From Otis tarda (lineage: Eukaryota; Chordata; Aves; Otidiformes; Otididae): a DNA stretch of 64,000 bases. Below are positions 22,859 to 35,195 of the stretch, in pieces. The notes below the pieces were generated by a model. It worked only from the letters and a program-made list of their open reading frames with translations. It made no database searches and was not told where the DNA came from. Position 1 is the stretch's first letter. Every line of letters begins with the position of its first letter. The stretch is from the NCBI GenBank assembly GCA_026413225.1, contig CM048591.1, forward strand, positions 45,389,803 to 45,453,802, in the 5' to 3' direction. The position numbers and the translations under genes are program-made.

Positions 22859-25800
22859 AGCTGGATGCAGTTTCTCAGCGTGGCATGCTGTGCCTCTGCA
22901 AGATAAACTCTTACGCAGTGGACTCCCAGAAGGCCCCAAGGTAGTTCAGGCTCTGCCTAAATAGCAAACTGTTTTGCTGCCTTTTGGTTTGTTTATCCCG
23001 TGGTCATGTGTTGTTACTTGATGTCTGTGAAATACTTAAAACTGAAATAGAAATCAATTGCACTTGTTGTTTGTTAGTAGCAAAGTCTCTTTTGAAAATG
23101 GCTTCTCCTCAAGGATGGACATAACAGTTGAAAACAGGGGAGCAAAAATTAAAGCAAATGGAATTGAAAGGCAGGCTATTCAGAAATTAAATGTGTTAAC
23201 TATTTGTCACAACCCTGACTTTCTTTGAATGTACCTGCCTTCAGCTACCAAAGATGAGTCTTGCAAAGCTCTGAGTTAGTAGAAAGCCCGAGGAGATGCT
23301 TTCTTTCATGTCTAGCTTGCTAGGCAAAAATTGTTATTCTTTATCACAATAAGCTACTGACAACAGTCCATCCCTGTGGTCATCACCTCAGCAAAGACTG
23401 CTGAAATGATTTATATCCAAAGCTTGAGGTAGGCACCTGTTTTACCTGGTGTAAATGCTGCAGTTAATTTTCTTTGTATAAAAAATATGCTACCAGCAGG
23501 TTGCTGTAGTTGCTAGGATCCTCCACAGTCTCTTATTTGACTTCAAGTATCCATTCAAGAGCCTTTAATCTATTTTTCTTCATTTGCAGCTTGATGTGAA
23601 AGCTGTGCTCTCAGGAGCCATGTAGTTAGAAAGCTCTGGACGGATGAAAAAGGTTCTTGGAGGAGGTCACCTGACAGCAAAGGGAACTAATGGATGAAAT
23701 AAAAATGAATTTAAACTGCAATTTGCAATGCGTACCTGCTAGGAAAAATCTTTTCTGTGTGGCTACAGACACAATTGTATTGATAGAAGGGTCAGAAATT
23801 AAAGAAATCAGCAGGCAAATGAGAATTTGGACTTGCATTAAATGTCCACCAAGGACACACAGAGACCAGGGTCCACGGTGAAGAATTCACTAAATGTCCT
23901 GAAGACTTGAAAATGTGTAGGAATTGTGGTGATGACTGCCTTATAGGGAGCAGAGATGAACATAATTGTACTCATTTTAATTGTTAATAAGACATAGAAT
24001 TTAAAAGGAAAATGGGATTTTTTTTTTTTTTTCCTGAAGGCTGATCACAGTTAGTCAATAGAAGCAGATTTTTTACTGTTGAGAGAATCTGGAGACATCT
24101 GGGTCCCAATAATCATTAACTTTGAGAAACAACTGGTCTCAACAAAATGACAATCATGCTGGTGCATTTGTTTTTCTGTTCTTCTTGGCTGGTACATTTT
24201 GTTTTCTAACTTGCTTCTGTAATAGCAGTAGGGGAGGGGGACAAGCCTACTCCACTGCAGGCTTAGTTTTAACTCCTGTTGGGGCTCTTTTTTTTTGTTT
24301 GTGAGTTCCTTTTAAAATATATTGTGTAGGTGTTCAGTATTCTCCACAGAATGTGGGTACGGTTTCTCATAGATGGGAGCTTTTAAAATACTTAATCTGA
24401 CTTCTGAATTGAACACTATTTTGAATATGAATAGATTAAAATTCATTTGAAAGGTAAAGGGGCTGGAGTGAAATAATAAAAAAAAAAAAGTTTAGTTGAC
24501 TTTATGTGGCATTCTTAGGAAGGACCGTCTAATGACCTGTAACCTAGCTGAGGGTGGGCTGAGGAGGATTGTCTTTATAAGCATCTCTGAGCACAGCTTC
24601 GTTTTAACAGCCTTTTGAACGCGGAGGAGCGTGTTCGAATGATGAGCAGAATGCAGCTTTGCAGATTTACCACTGGGTGTCACAAAAGCCTCGCCCAGCG
24701 TCGCTCAGATGTTGGGGTGTCAGTCGGCTGACTGTGGCGAACATTGCCTAGGCTGGTTTTTGAGATGTGCCCTCCGCAAAAGGCTGGCTCTTCTGTTTCT
24801 TTATTCTTATTTTTCTTTTATTTTTTTCTAGTCTTTATATTTTCATTACTAATTTTCCTTTCTTTTCCCTTATCTTTATCTTGCTCTTTTGCTGCATATT
24901 TTGGTTTGCTGAAGTGCTGGTAAAACCAAATCCTGCTGGAGTGTGTTTGGCAGGAGGTTTGTGCAAGAAACACAAACCTTTCCTGGGATATTTTCTGTGC
25001 TCAGAGTTTGTCCCCAGAATTGCAACTTGAAAGAATGAATCTTCAAAAGAAATTCTCTGGCCTTAAAATTATTTATACAGGGGAGTAAATAAGTAGGTTA
25101 TGCATCTACTCAAAAATTAACAAAACTCCCCACTGTTTTAATTAGGGAAAACAGTGCTGTAGAACATCAAGGACAGCTAGATAACAACCTGGTGTTCTTT
25201 TTAAAGATCTAAATGAGCTTTTTTTTTTTTTCCTTCCCCCCTGTAAAACCTTTGCCCAAGCATTCAGCAAGATACTGAACAATCTATCTCCATCCCTCCC
25301 ACCTTATGAACATTTTGCAAAGCCATAGCAGCAATGATTTTGCTGTCTCTGTCCTGGGAAAAGCACAGTTCATATTGCAGCCAGTTTCCCTGCCACTGTG
25401 CTGCTCTGAGCGTGGAAAGGTGAGTAAGAAAGGAAGGAACAGCTCTGATCAGCCAAGTGGGGAATGTAATATAGAAATGTGGGGTACTATACACATTTCT
25501 AACCAAGAACTTCCTCTGGGGAAATGCAGTGTGCTATATTTCATGTATCTCAAATTAAAACACAGTCATGTCTAATACCATGGTGTCGAGGTATTTTAGA
25601 GTATCTAAAATCTAGGTCTGTCCCCAAGTTTAACTGCTTGAGTTCTTTTTTGAAAGTATTACAGCTTCTTCGAGGTCCTGGCTTCTCCTTCAGAGAGAGC
25701 AGAACTTACTCTGAAAACAAGTGGGTTCATCTGGATACTCAGTTGTTGTCTGCTTGCTTAGGTAATTGTACTTCAGGTGCTCATGTTTTTGTGCCAGTAT

Positions 25801-28800
25801 ACTTGTCTGAGAATCCACAGTTCCCTTCAGCTTTGTGCAAGTTCCCTCTGCAACAAAAATGAAATTTAGGTTGTGACTGCCTTTTCAAGGAAGCGTTGCT
25901 CGGAAGATGTATTTGTCCAATAATGAGTTAAATGGGATTTACTGAAGTGATGATTTAGGGAGGACACCCTCTGAGAGTACAGAGGCATGAAGCCAGAACA
26001 CAGTAGATCCTATTAACTCTAGTTTACCGTAGGCTAAGATGAATACTATCTCAATACTGGTCCTTTCAAGCCACAAGCAACTCTGTCAGAAAATAATTTA
26101 AAAAGACAGTAACCCACTTTTGAGTTACTAAGTGGAAGCTGTAGTGAATTCCAGAAAGTTAAGTCCTCTGACTCCACTGCTGACTGGTGCATTAGCTGCG
26201 GTATGTTTCAGAAAATGGAAGGAAAAAGTGAGATACACTAAAGAAGATTGTATGTTGTTGTGTCTACAGTCTTTGTAGTTATATAAATAATTGGCTGTCA
26301 CATCACCTGCTTGCTATCTTCTAGCTAAAGCTTTCTGATACTTTAGTGCTGTAGTTCTTTGAAATCTAATGCAAATATATTTAGAACGCAAGTATGAGGT
26401 TACAAAGCATTGTGGCTTACAGGGAATTTCCATATACTACACTTTTAATGAAGCTTCCTATCCATTTCCTTTGTGATTCAATTGATCACTCCAGCCTTTG
26501 ACATGATATTCTGGTACTTGGCAGCTTTTCTTTTTTCCTAAATCAAAACTGGCCTGTGGGCCTCTTAGCCATTTGGATGTGGAAATCTAATTTTCTGTCC
26601 TCCAAGGCCATCAAAAATAGTCCAATTTGGAAAAAATGTCTTGTCTCTTTGAAATAAAGAAGAAAGAAAAGGAATATGTAAAGCTACAGAATAATCTTGC
26701 AGTTATTATATGCCATATCCCTGTCACTGCCCTGACTCTTTACACAGCTGCTCTGAATTGGTTTAAATAGTCATTAGCATTCCACGTAGTGCAGCATATA
26801 ATAGGAATTGCGGTGCTGATTGTAGGCGAATGGCAACGTGAACTTCAGGGGGTTGTTTAATATTCACGGCACATGCTTTGAAAAAAGACAGAACATGTTT
26901 TTCAAACTTCACTGCACATCTGTGCATCATTGCACGTGTGTTGTGGGCCCTGGTGGCCGCTGAAGGAGCTGGGCCAAATCTGCCCTCCATTGCGCTGTTA
27001 GAAATCTGGATGAATTCCATTCTTTTAAAAACAGAGATACCCTATTTACACCGTTGTGGCAGGAAGGAGATCAGGCCCGCTGTTTTTTGCTGGCTGCTGT
27101 GATCGGCTGATGGTCTGTGCTTAATGATATTACAGGCCTATAGGGGTGTCTGTACAAGAGTCTCAATTCAATTTGCTGGTTTTAAATAAACACACTGCAC
27201 TGAGCCTCTTCTGAGGAAGAAATAAAAAAGAAAAATGAATGAATGCCAGCCTCCCCTGATTTCAAAAAAGATCTTTTGGTAGAGCCTCCTGGTCCCTAAC
27301 CTTCCATGTTCTACATGCTCCTGCTTCCCCAAGAGTTTCTCTTGTCCCCAGGGTCAAAGCCTGAGATCCTCTTGGATTTTCTTGGCTGTAGAGCTGGGCT
27401 TCAAGGTAGAAAGTTTGGCATGGTAGTGTATCAATGTACTTCATCTTAGAAACTGCAGGATTGTCTCTTGCAGTCTGTATACTGCTGTACTTCCTTGCTG
27501 AGTACTAGAACCAAGCCCAGTTCTCACGTGGCAGAATACACCACTACATACAGACCTATGTCAGGTAACCTGAAATTATTTTGTTTTTTTTTTTTTATTC
27601 CAGAACCTCATCCTGAGTTATGTGGTTCTGGTTGCTCTTTTCTGATTTGCTTAGTTCATGTTACACATCATTGATACAATTTTTCCTGTAGCTGCAGAAG
27701 TGTCAGTGCTAACTTTATATTGAGCTATATTTGAAGGAAACTGAGGTGCAGAAGAGTGTTGTGGGGATAAGTGATTTTTGTTTGTTCCTGTATGCCTACT
27801 GTCAGTAGAAATCCTGCTAATAAAGCGTGCACGAGCTAAGATTCTTTACTTCGTGGTCCTTGGTATTTAGAAACAGTACATTTCTGAACTGGCTGTAAAT
27901 ATGGAGAAAAATTTTATGCCAGCTATTATCAATAACCAGTTCACTGTGTAAATGTGACGTATGATGGTTATAGGAGGTGCTTGGTGAATATAGCAAAGAT
28001 GTATTATTTTTAGATACAGCTTTTGGAATTAGGGGAATATATTGAATTACCTTTATGCAGTGCCAGGAAAAAATAATCTAAGATATTGTTCTGACCTCTG
28101 CCACCATAGTTTATAAAAATTGGCATTTATAACACTTCATTCTGAATCACTGATATTATGTGACAGTATATTTATTCTTTCGATGATACTAGTAGCGAAT
28201 TTGCTCAGGTCGTAATGTAGGGGTCTTTTTTTTCCTAGCTGCAACTGAACCTGGGATCTGAGTTCTGAGCATTTTTTCCTAACTTAATTGGCCCCATCCT
28301 GCTCGGTAGCAATTATAATCTTAATGAAGGTATATGAGAAAAAAAGTTTATATAACTCTCTCCTTGGGGCAAAGGTTAAGGAAAAAACACTGTAATAAAA
28401 ATTGGAATGGAAAACATGAAATTGATAAAAGTATATGATGCAAGATGTAATTTAATCTGTACAGAATTTCAATTAGTGGATATAGTTTAAGCTAGGACTT
28501 TTATGAAATTTAGATATGTTTGATATATTTTCCACAAGTAGATGCCACTACTAGCATGTGCTCCTAGCATTTTCATTTTTGGTTCTGATTCTTCTTACTT
28601 ACATGAAAGCAACAGAATAAACACTCAGTAAACACTTCTTGGCTGTCTGTGATACTAAATGTGACCTGCAAGCTCTTCTTCACAGCTGTTGCTCAAGTAC
28701 AACTTCATGTCAGCCCAAATCTGTGGTCCTGCTTCTGCTTACTGAACAGTGGTACTCATGTTGTTGTTTTTACCAGCACAGTGCTGTACACACCTGTGAC

Positions 28801-31800
28801 ATCCCTTCCTGACTCCACTGATGACATCACCTTGGAGCAAAGAATGACTGCTTTCATTCTTTTAACTGGTGATACTCCACAAAAAAAAGACCACAACTAG
28901 GCTGAGCAGGGCATACATTCTGTGCTGCACTGATTAAAAGTGGGTGTCTTTTTCTTGTCCTAACCTTGAAGGTGTCACTGAGTGACCTTGAAGCCATCTT
29001 TCGTGTTGGAATAGATTTATCTCTGCCCCTTTCTTCTCTGCCTAGAAACCCATTTGCCTCATTTCCATGTGGTGATGATTTTCATCCTCCTCACATTAGT
29101 TGTCTTGACCACACAGTAACATCAACTTCACTCTCATTAGTTTCATCAGCACTTCAGAAAAGTGGCAATTTTGGCAAAGTACTATGAAACCTGTGTGAGG
29201 ATAGCCTTTCTCAAAAAAAAAGTGCCAAAGAAGATGCAATCTCTTGTGGTATTGCTGTCTTTGGCATGGCTGTGGCTTAGCAGCTGTCCCAGTTGATAAA
29301 TTTAAGGAGTGATAATGCTAGAGAGGGGACTGGGCTTTGTTACTTCATAGTGAAAATACTTTGTAGCTAACACAAGTTGACTTGGGAGAACAAAGATTGG
29401 GAGATTGCAGTTTGGAGTTTGCTTAATATCGTACCAGGGGGACAAATACTTGCTTCATCTGTGAGTCAGCTCTGTAGAAAAAAAAAAAGACAATTAAAGA
29501 AACTAAAATTGAAGTGCGATCCCTGGAAATTACTCTGAATGATGAGAATAAACAGAGACCAAGCAAACAAAAAGCCACAAAAGGAGAACCAGAAGGGCTA
29601 TATCTTTTATTTCTTTGATGTTATGGTGATATGACTCATCCCTCTGTGGCTTTCTTTATTTGGTATTCATTAATCACTCCATAAATAACTCCCCGACTCA
29701 TCTGAGCTTGGAAAGCTAAACATCTCAATTTTTGAAAGAAGTTTCATGCTTGAGAAAGTTGCCAAGATAACAAAACTGTCCAATGTCTGCATCTATGAAT
29801 TGCTAGGTCTTAAGTAGGAGAGCTTCAGATTTTCCCCCACTGCCCCACTGTTTTTCCTCAAACCTGCCCCAAAGGATACACCTCCCTGAGCCTGATAACC
29901 CTTCCATCGCCTTGCTTGTTGAGTGTGGTCTTAAATGTGAAATAGAGCACTTTAGCAGTTGTGTACATCTCGTAAAATGGAACAGACAAGTGTATTTATT
30001 TGTTTTACTTCTGATTTGAAGCAGTGCTTTAAGGGTGAAAGGTTTTTTGTCTTACTTCCCAGCTACGACAGCCCAATGGAGATCCAGCGTAATAAGGCGT
30101 AACCTTATTTTCTGGCAGTGCAACCTGGGTTTCAGACTCTCCGCTGCTTATGTATCTTGGAAAACTTTTTTTTTTTTCCTGTTAAATACCAATACCCAGC
30201 TCCGAAGGGAGCAAAGCAAGCCCCGGGGTCTCTGGAGCGTGTTCTGCCGGGCAGGGCTCCGCTAGATGGCAATGTGCGCCCGCCGTCCGTTTCGATCCGC
30301 TTCCATGGGAGAGCCTCCCAGTGCATCAGCAGATTTTGCCGGTGGAATAAAATATTTAAAAATTCCGTATGACAAAAAACTCTGTTTAATTAACTAATCT
30401 TGATCATTTTGTTGAAATTAAAACCATCGCGCCTTGTTTTAATAGTGCCAGATTAATGTGCAAAAAAAAAAGGTTGTTTTGTAAAATGTATGTTTTCTGT
30501 CCCTGCCCCGTTCCATATCATAAAATATATATTTGTTCACGCACTATTATTTTATTGAGACAGATGACTCTATGGAGCAAATACAAGTAATTATGTCCAT
30601 TCATAATTCAAATAATACCCTTTTTTTTTTTTTTTAGTGAAGGAAACATCACAAGTTAATTGTGCCTGTCTTTGTATCACTTTCTCTGCTTGACTCTAGC
30701 TTTGTTGAAGATTGCTTTTGAGAGCATCCTGACTCATACACGTACATCGTAAACTGGCAGCCAGTTCCGTACAGATGAGGGAGGTCTTTGTGGGGCAGAG
30801 AGATGAGCGGAGGTGGGGGCGGGGGGAGGGGGTGTTGTTCTCTTGTCAAGAAACATAGGCAGGCAATACTTTCCCAGTGATGAAAGGTAGGAATAACTCC
30901 CTTTTCAGCCTGTGTAGAAGATATTCCTCACTCCTTTATTACTACTGGGCTCTGGTGCCTTCCTTCCTTACATGAAGTAATGGATAACTGGAGGTGGTTG
31001 ATCCCCTCCTAGGTGCAATAATACTTGGGAGCAGGACTCGGCACGCAAGAGGCTGTCTTTCACCGTGGAAGCGAAGTAGAATCAGGGTGGTACTGAGGGA
31101 AACTGTTTTAGCAGGGTTTTAACAGTTCATCACACACATACAAAATGAAGCTTATTTGTGAGACAATGAAGGAAGAGGGAGCAGGGCTGCAGGAGAGAGA
31201 AAAACAGTTCCTCCAGGAGCTACAGTAGCATTAAGACCTGGTTCCCGGTGGATGTCTGTTCCTTGTGGGGTCTAATAGGTATGTGCTCCAATCTAATCTT
31301 TGCTGGCAATTGGAATATTCAGAGACTGCTGAGAAACACCAAGTTTCTCTTTCAGGGGGTATCTCAGGTGACTAATAATGTCAGAATGCATGTGTTAGCC
31401 TCTCCATCTTTGGGGCAGTAATGCGGTCTCGCTCCATTCCTTGCCTGCCTATTTCCAAGCAACTTCCTTTGAGACTTCTTTGTCTTATTTGGCTGAAATA
31501 GAACGTAAGGTTCAAATATTGTCAAAGGGAAAGAAACAGGCTGAGGTATAGGCACATAGCAAGAGTATGTAAAAGCAAGTTTTCATCCCTCTTGATGGTG
31601 CTGGGAAGGACAGAGTAAAGAAAATCAATTTCTCTTCCTTGCTTGAAACTTTTCAGGAGACACAAGGTCAGTACTGAGGAAATTAGGCTGAACTGTATCT
31701 CCTGCCACACATAAGATGACATGTGTTTTAACAAAGATGTAAATATTTTGAGTGCTGGATATTCATCTGATTTGTATTCCTCAGAGTGAATGGAAATGGA

Positions 31801-34487
31801 CTTTATTTTATATGCTGATGGGCTGCATATCTCTCCTTTTATCCTCCTTCTAGCCTCTTGAATTGACAAGAGCCTCATAATTTTCACCAGTAGAGCATCT
31901 GAACAGTTCTTACCAGACATGGTCGCCAACTTTCATAGAACAAAGGCAGCTCTGTAGAAGTTCATGTTACTGAGGGATTTTGAAAGACTTGCTTCTGTGT
32001 AACGAAATCTTTGAACTATAAGGATTTTTATAGTTAATGAAATCTTTGAAGATTTCATTCTGGTGTGTTGCTGAGTTTGGTTTAGTTAATTTAGTAAGGT
32101 AAGAAACTATTTGCACGATGTTGTTGCCCTGCCTAGTTGTAGTTTGTCTTTAGAGAACAGGAATTTTGCAATATATAGGAACACCTCAAGCTAGATGGGA
32201 CTTTTTGAAATGGACATAGCTGATACTGAGAGCTACCTGGGGGCTATCAGAAATGCCTAGGTATAATGCCAAACTGAACAGAATTCTCGGCAGTCCTCCT
32301 GTTCTTCCTATTCACCTCCAATAACTAGCCCTATGTGAATTGCTGGATGGCACCTTGGTGAATGTAGGCATTGCGCCACTTTCCACAGCCATTTCTTGAC
32401 ACGACCACTGAGCTTTGCTTTCCCATGCAGCGGGGTTGTGCAATGAAATATCTTATTCAGGATAGTTGCCTCGTTCAAAGTAAGGCCCTGTGACCTTGCT
32501 TACTGCGTACTTGAAAAGTTCCAAACTGCATCTCAGTTCTGCAGGGAGGTAACTGCAACTGCTACAAAACCAGTATGCAAATGAAAATCATGCCCTGAAA
32601 CTAGTGGAAAAACAAAACCCAGCATGACCCAAGAAAACAGAAAAATCACCTCCAATCTGCCACTCCGTCACTCCTATGACTAGTTCTGCAATTCAGTCAC
32701 CACTGCAAACCAGACACCTCGGGCACACTGAACGTTCCTGCCTTGCACAATGCAAAACTGCAAATGAGCTCTTTGCATAAATACCAACCCCAAACTGAAA
32801 CACTTACTTAAAATCGGAGATGTGGTAAATGACAGCATCGGTAATGTGTGTCGCACAGCGTATGAATAAATCAAGTCCCGTCGATGGCTAATAAAAGGCC
32901 TTTTTATATGCTTAACACTAAATTGCTTTTGATTAAAAAGCTTGCTGGAGAGACAAATGTAAACTATAGCTAGGTGCACTCGCGTTAGACAGTTATGTGC
33001 TGAATCTAATTTGAAATGGGTAAGTGCTAACACATTTCATTTCCTGCATACTCAGTGAGACAATGTTCACATTTTTTTTTTAAACAGTAATTTCGAGTGA
33101 GTCTTTCAAAGTGCTTGAGTCAGCAACATAGCAAAAGTGTTTGGAAAGATGATCATGCAAATGGAACTTCAAGTGATTTAATATGCTCACCATCGCAGGT
33201 AGATAGCTTGATCTATGGCGTACTTAGAATGATGGAACAAGCTGTGTACATCAGCAGTGTATTTCAAGCTGTTAGTATTCTTAGCAAATAATGTTTAATA
33301 TGGGTTTATCTTTAGTCTGGAAAACTTACCAGGAAGTGTGATGAATAGCAAAATTATGAAAGCAACAAATAAATGAGAGTGGATATTTGTATGTAATAGC
33401 AGAGGGGACAGAGAAGATAAGCTGGCTGAGCTGCACTGTGACAATTTTTGAGCTCCTTTTGCTAAATTGTGTCAGAACCATGATTTCTTATGAGTATTTC
33501 TCAGACTGGAATATGACAATCTGAAAGGAATAGCATGCATGGTACTAGTCATCACAGGAACGAATGTATGCAACTATGTGGGAGACGGTGCAACACCGAG
33601 TTCAGAGTCAAAGAGGAGAGGCAAGAACCTCACTAATATCTGAGTAATGGAAGTGCTGGAAATCAGGTAATTTGTATCAGACAAGGGTGTTTCTGAATGT
33701 GAAAAGCCTTGAGGTGAAGGAAAGAAATGTTGTGCACTGATAAAAGCTTTTTGAAATGGTAGAATCTGTAATGATTTTTAAAAACGTAGGCAATTCTGTT
33801 TGTGATTCTTTTTGCCCAAAGGTAATTATGTTGTGTTCTAAACAAAGCAATAAGCACATTGTCCAGTCCTAGAATCATCCTTTTAAAACTCCCAGAAAAC
33901 AATGAGTATGCAGCACTCCCAGAATAGTTATTGCCCTGGGTAGCAGTGACTATAAACAGAGTTTTTCACAACATAAATTTATGCCTTTTTGGAAAAGGAT
34001 GTAGTCTTTGCAACTCTGGAAGTCTGAATAAGGAGACACTATTTTCAGCACTTCTGGTGTCACTTAGAATGGTTTTGAAAAGTAATGATATCACTAAGTT
34101 TTTCAATGCAAAGATATAGTTTGAACATAACTGATATTCTTATTTCTCTTCTGACCAGACTTTGTCCACAATTTCTGTGATGGCAGCAATCTGCTATCTG
34201 GTTTGGTGTCTGACCCACCGCAGGAAAAGGAGACGTGAGGCAGAGTAGCAGCTGGGTGGACACAGGTCTCTGCCGAACTGAGCAGGAATAATACATTTGA
34301 ACAGCCTCAAAACAGTTGTTTTTTACTGTGCTTCTTCTTTATTTCCCTGAAATTTCTGCTTCAAAATAATAATTATTCTTTATAATAATTTGTCCTTTGG
34401 TCCAATCTACAAGCAATTTACAAGCAAATTTAAAAAAAAAAACAACATTGATTTCCAGCAAGATATAAATGATAGAAAAGTCTACAT
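22859..34487. other. Noncoding stretch without a recognised gene
   Basis: AT-rich with poly-T/poly-A runs (for example near 24.02, 25.21, 27.58, 30.17 and 30.62 kb). A CG-containing block at 30.04-30.31 kb includes a CTCF-like motif. A second CG-richer patch lies at about 24.60-24.76 kb. No coding exon, RNA gene or clear repeat is supported. Confidence 0.5.
30259..30273 (+). promoter_or_regulatory. CTCF-like motif
   Basis: CCGCTAGATGGCAAT agrees with the CTCF core pattern CCASYAGRKGGCRST at all but two positions. It sits in a local GC-richer patch inside AT-rich DNA. Binding is inferred. Confidence 0.35.
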
Positions 34488-34639
34488 TAAAAGGAACCCT
34501 GGAGATCACCTTATCCAATTTTCTGTTGAAAATGAGGTCCTGGATTAGGTTATCCAGGGCCCTGTCAAGCTAAGTCTTCAGCACCTCCAGCAGTGGAGAT
34601 TCTGCAACCACTTCCAATGTTAAGTTGTTGCAGAATTGT
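34488..34639 (-). mobile_element. CR1 LINE 3' fragment, antisense
   Basis: The plus strand reads as the complement of a CR1 3' region: GGAACCCTGGAGATCACCTT, a block corresponding to CAGGGCCCTGTCAAGC, and CACCTCCAGCAGTGGAGATT. It is degenerate. The next CR1 piece begins immediately to the right with a fresh copy of the same 3' region, so these are two insertions and not one. Confidence 0.75.
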
Positions 34640-35195
34640 TGAATGCTTGAGGTGTGAAAGGGACCTCTGGAGGTCATCTAGTCCAGCCCCCCTGCTCAAA
34701 CAGGTTGCCCAGGACTGTGTCCTCACAGTGAAGTGTTTTCTTCCTATGTCCAGATGGAATTTCCCCTGATGGAACTTATGTCTGTTGTATCTTCTGTCAC
34801 TGTGCATCCCTGTGCAGAGAGTACCTTCACCTGCTCTACATGTGCCCTTGAGCTGTCTTTAAGTCTCCCCTGAGCTCTCCCTTCCCTAGGCTGGACAAAC
34901 TCAATTTCTTCAACATTGCTTTGTATAGCAGATTCATAAGTCCTCTATAATCAACTTGATGGTTCTTTGTTGGACCCGCTCCTATTCTTCAGTGTCGTTC
35001 TTGAGGTGCAAAGCAGGATGAATTATTCCAGGTGTGGCCTGACAAGGGCTGAGAGGAGTGATCACAGCCCTCAGGCTGTCAGGTTATCTCTGGCTGATGC
35101 AGCCCAAGACTCTGTTGGCCTGGTTGCTGCCAGGGCACACTGCTTGCTCAGGCTGATCTTGCTGTCCCATGGGGACCTTTCTAGAGAGGCAGTTA
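34640..35195 (-). mobile_element. CR1 LINE fragment, antisense
   Basis: The plus strand carries GGACCTCTGGAGGTCATCTA and GTCCAGCCCCCCTGCTCAAA near its left end. It continues through the complement of the ORF2 C-terminus (minus-strand peptide KFHLDIGRKHFTVRT) and the CAGGTGTGGCCTGACAAGGG and TGTTGGCCTGGTTGCTGCCA blocks. It is 5'-truncated, with at least one internal deletion relative to CR1 and several frame breaks. Confidence 0.88.

Noticed and set aside
31522-31929. 135-codon minus-strand open frame
   Set aside because: It has no family match, an irregular composition with Leu/Ser runs at the end, and no neighbouring exon. Chance is likely in a 64-kb window.
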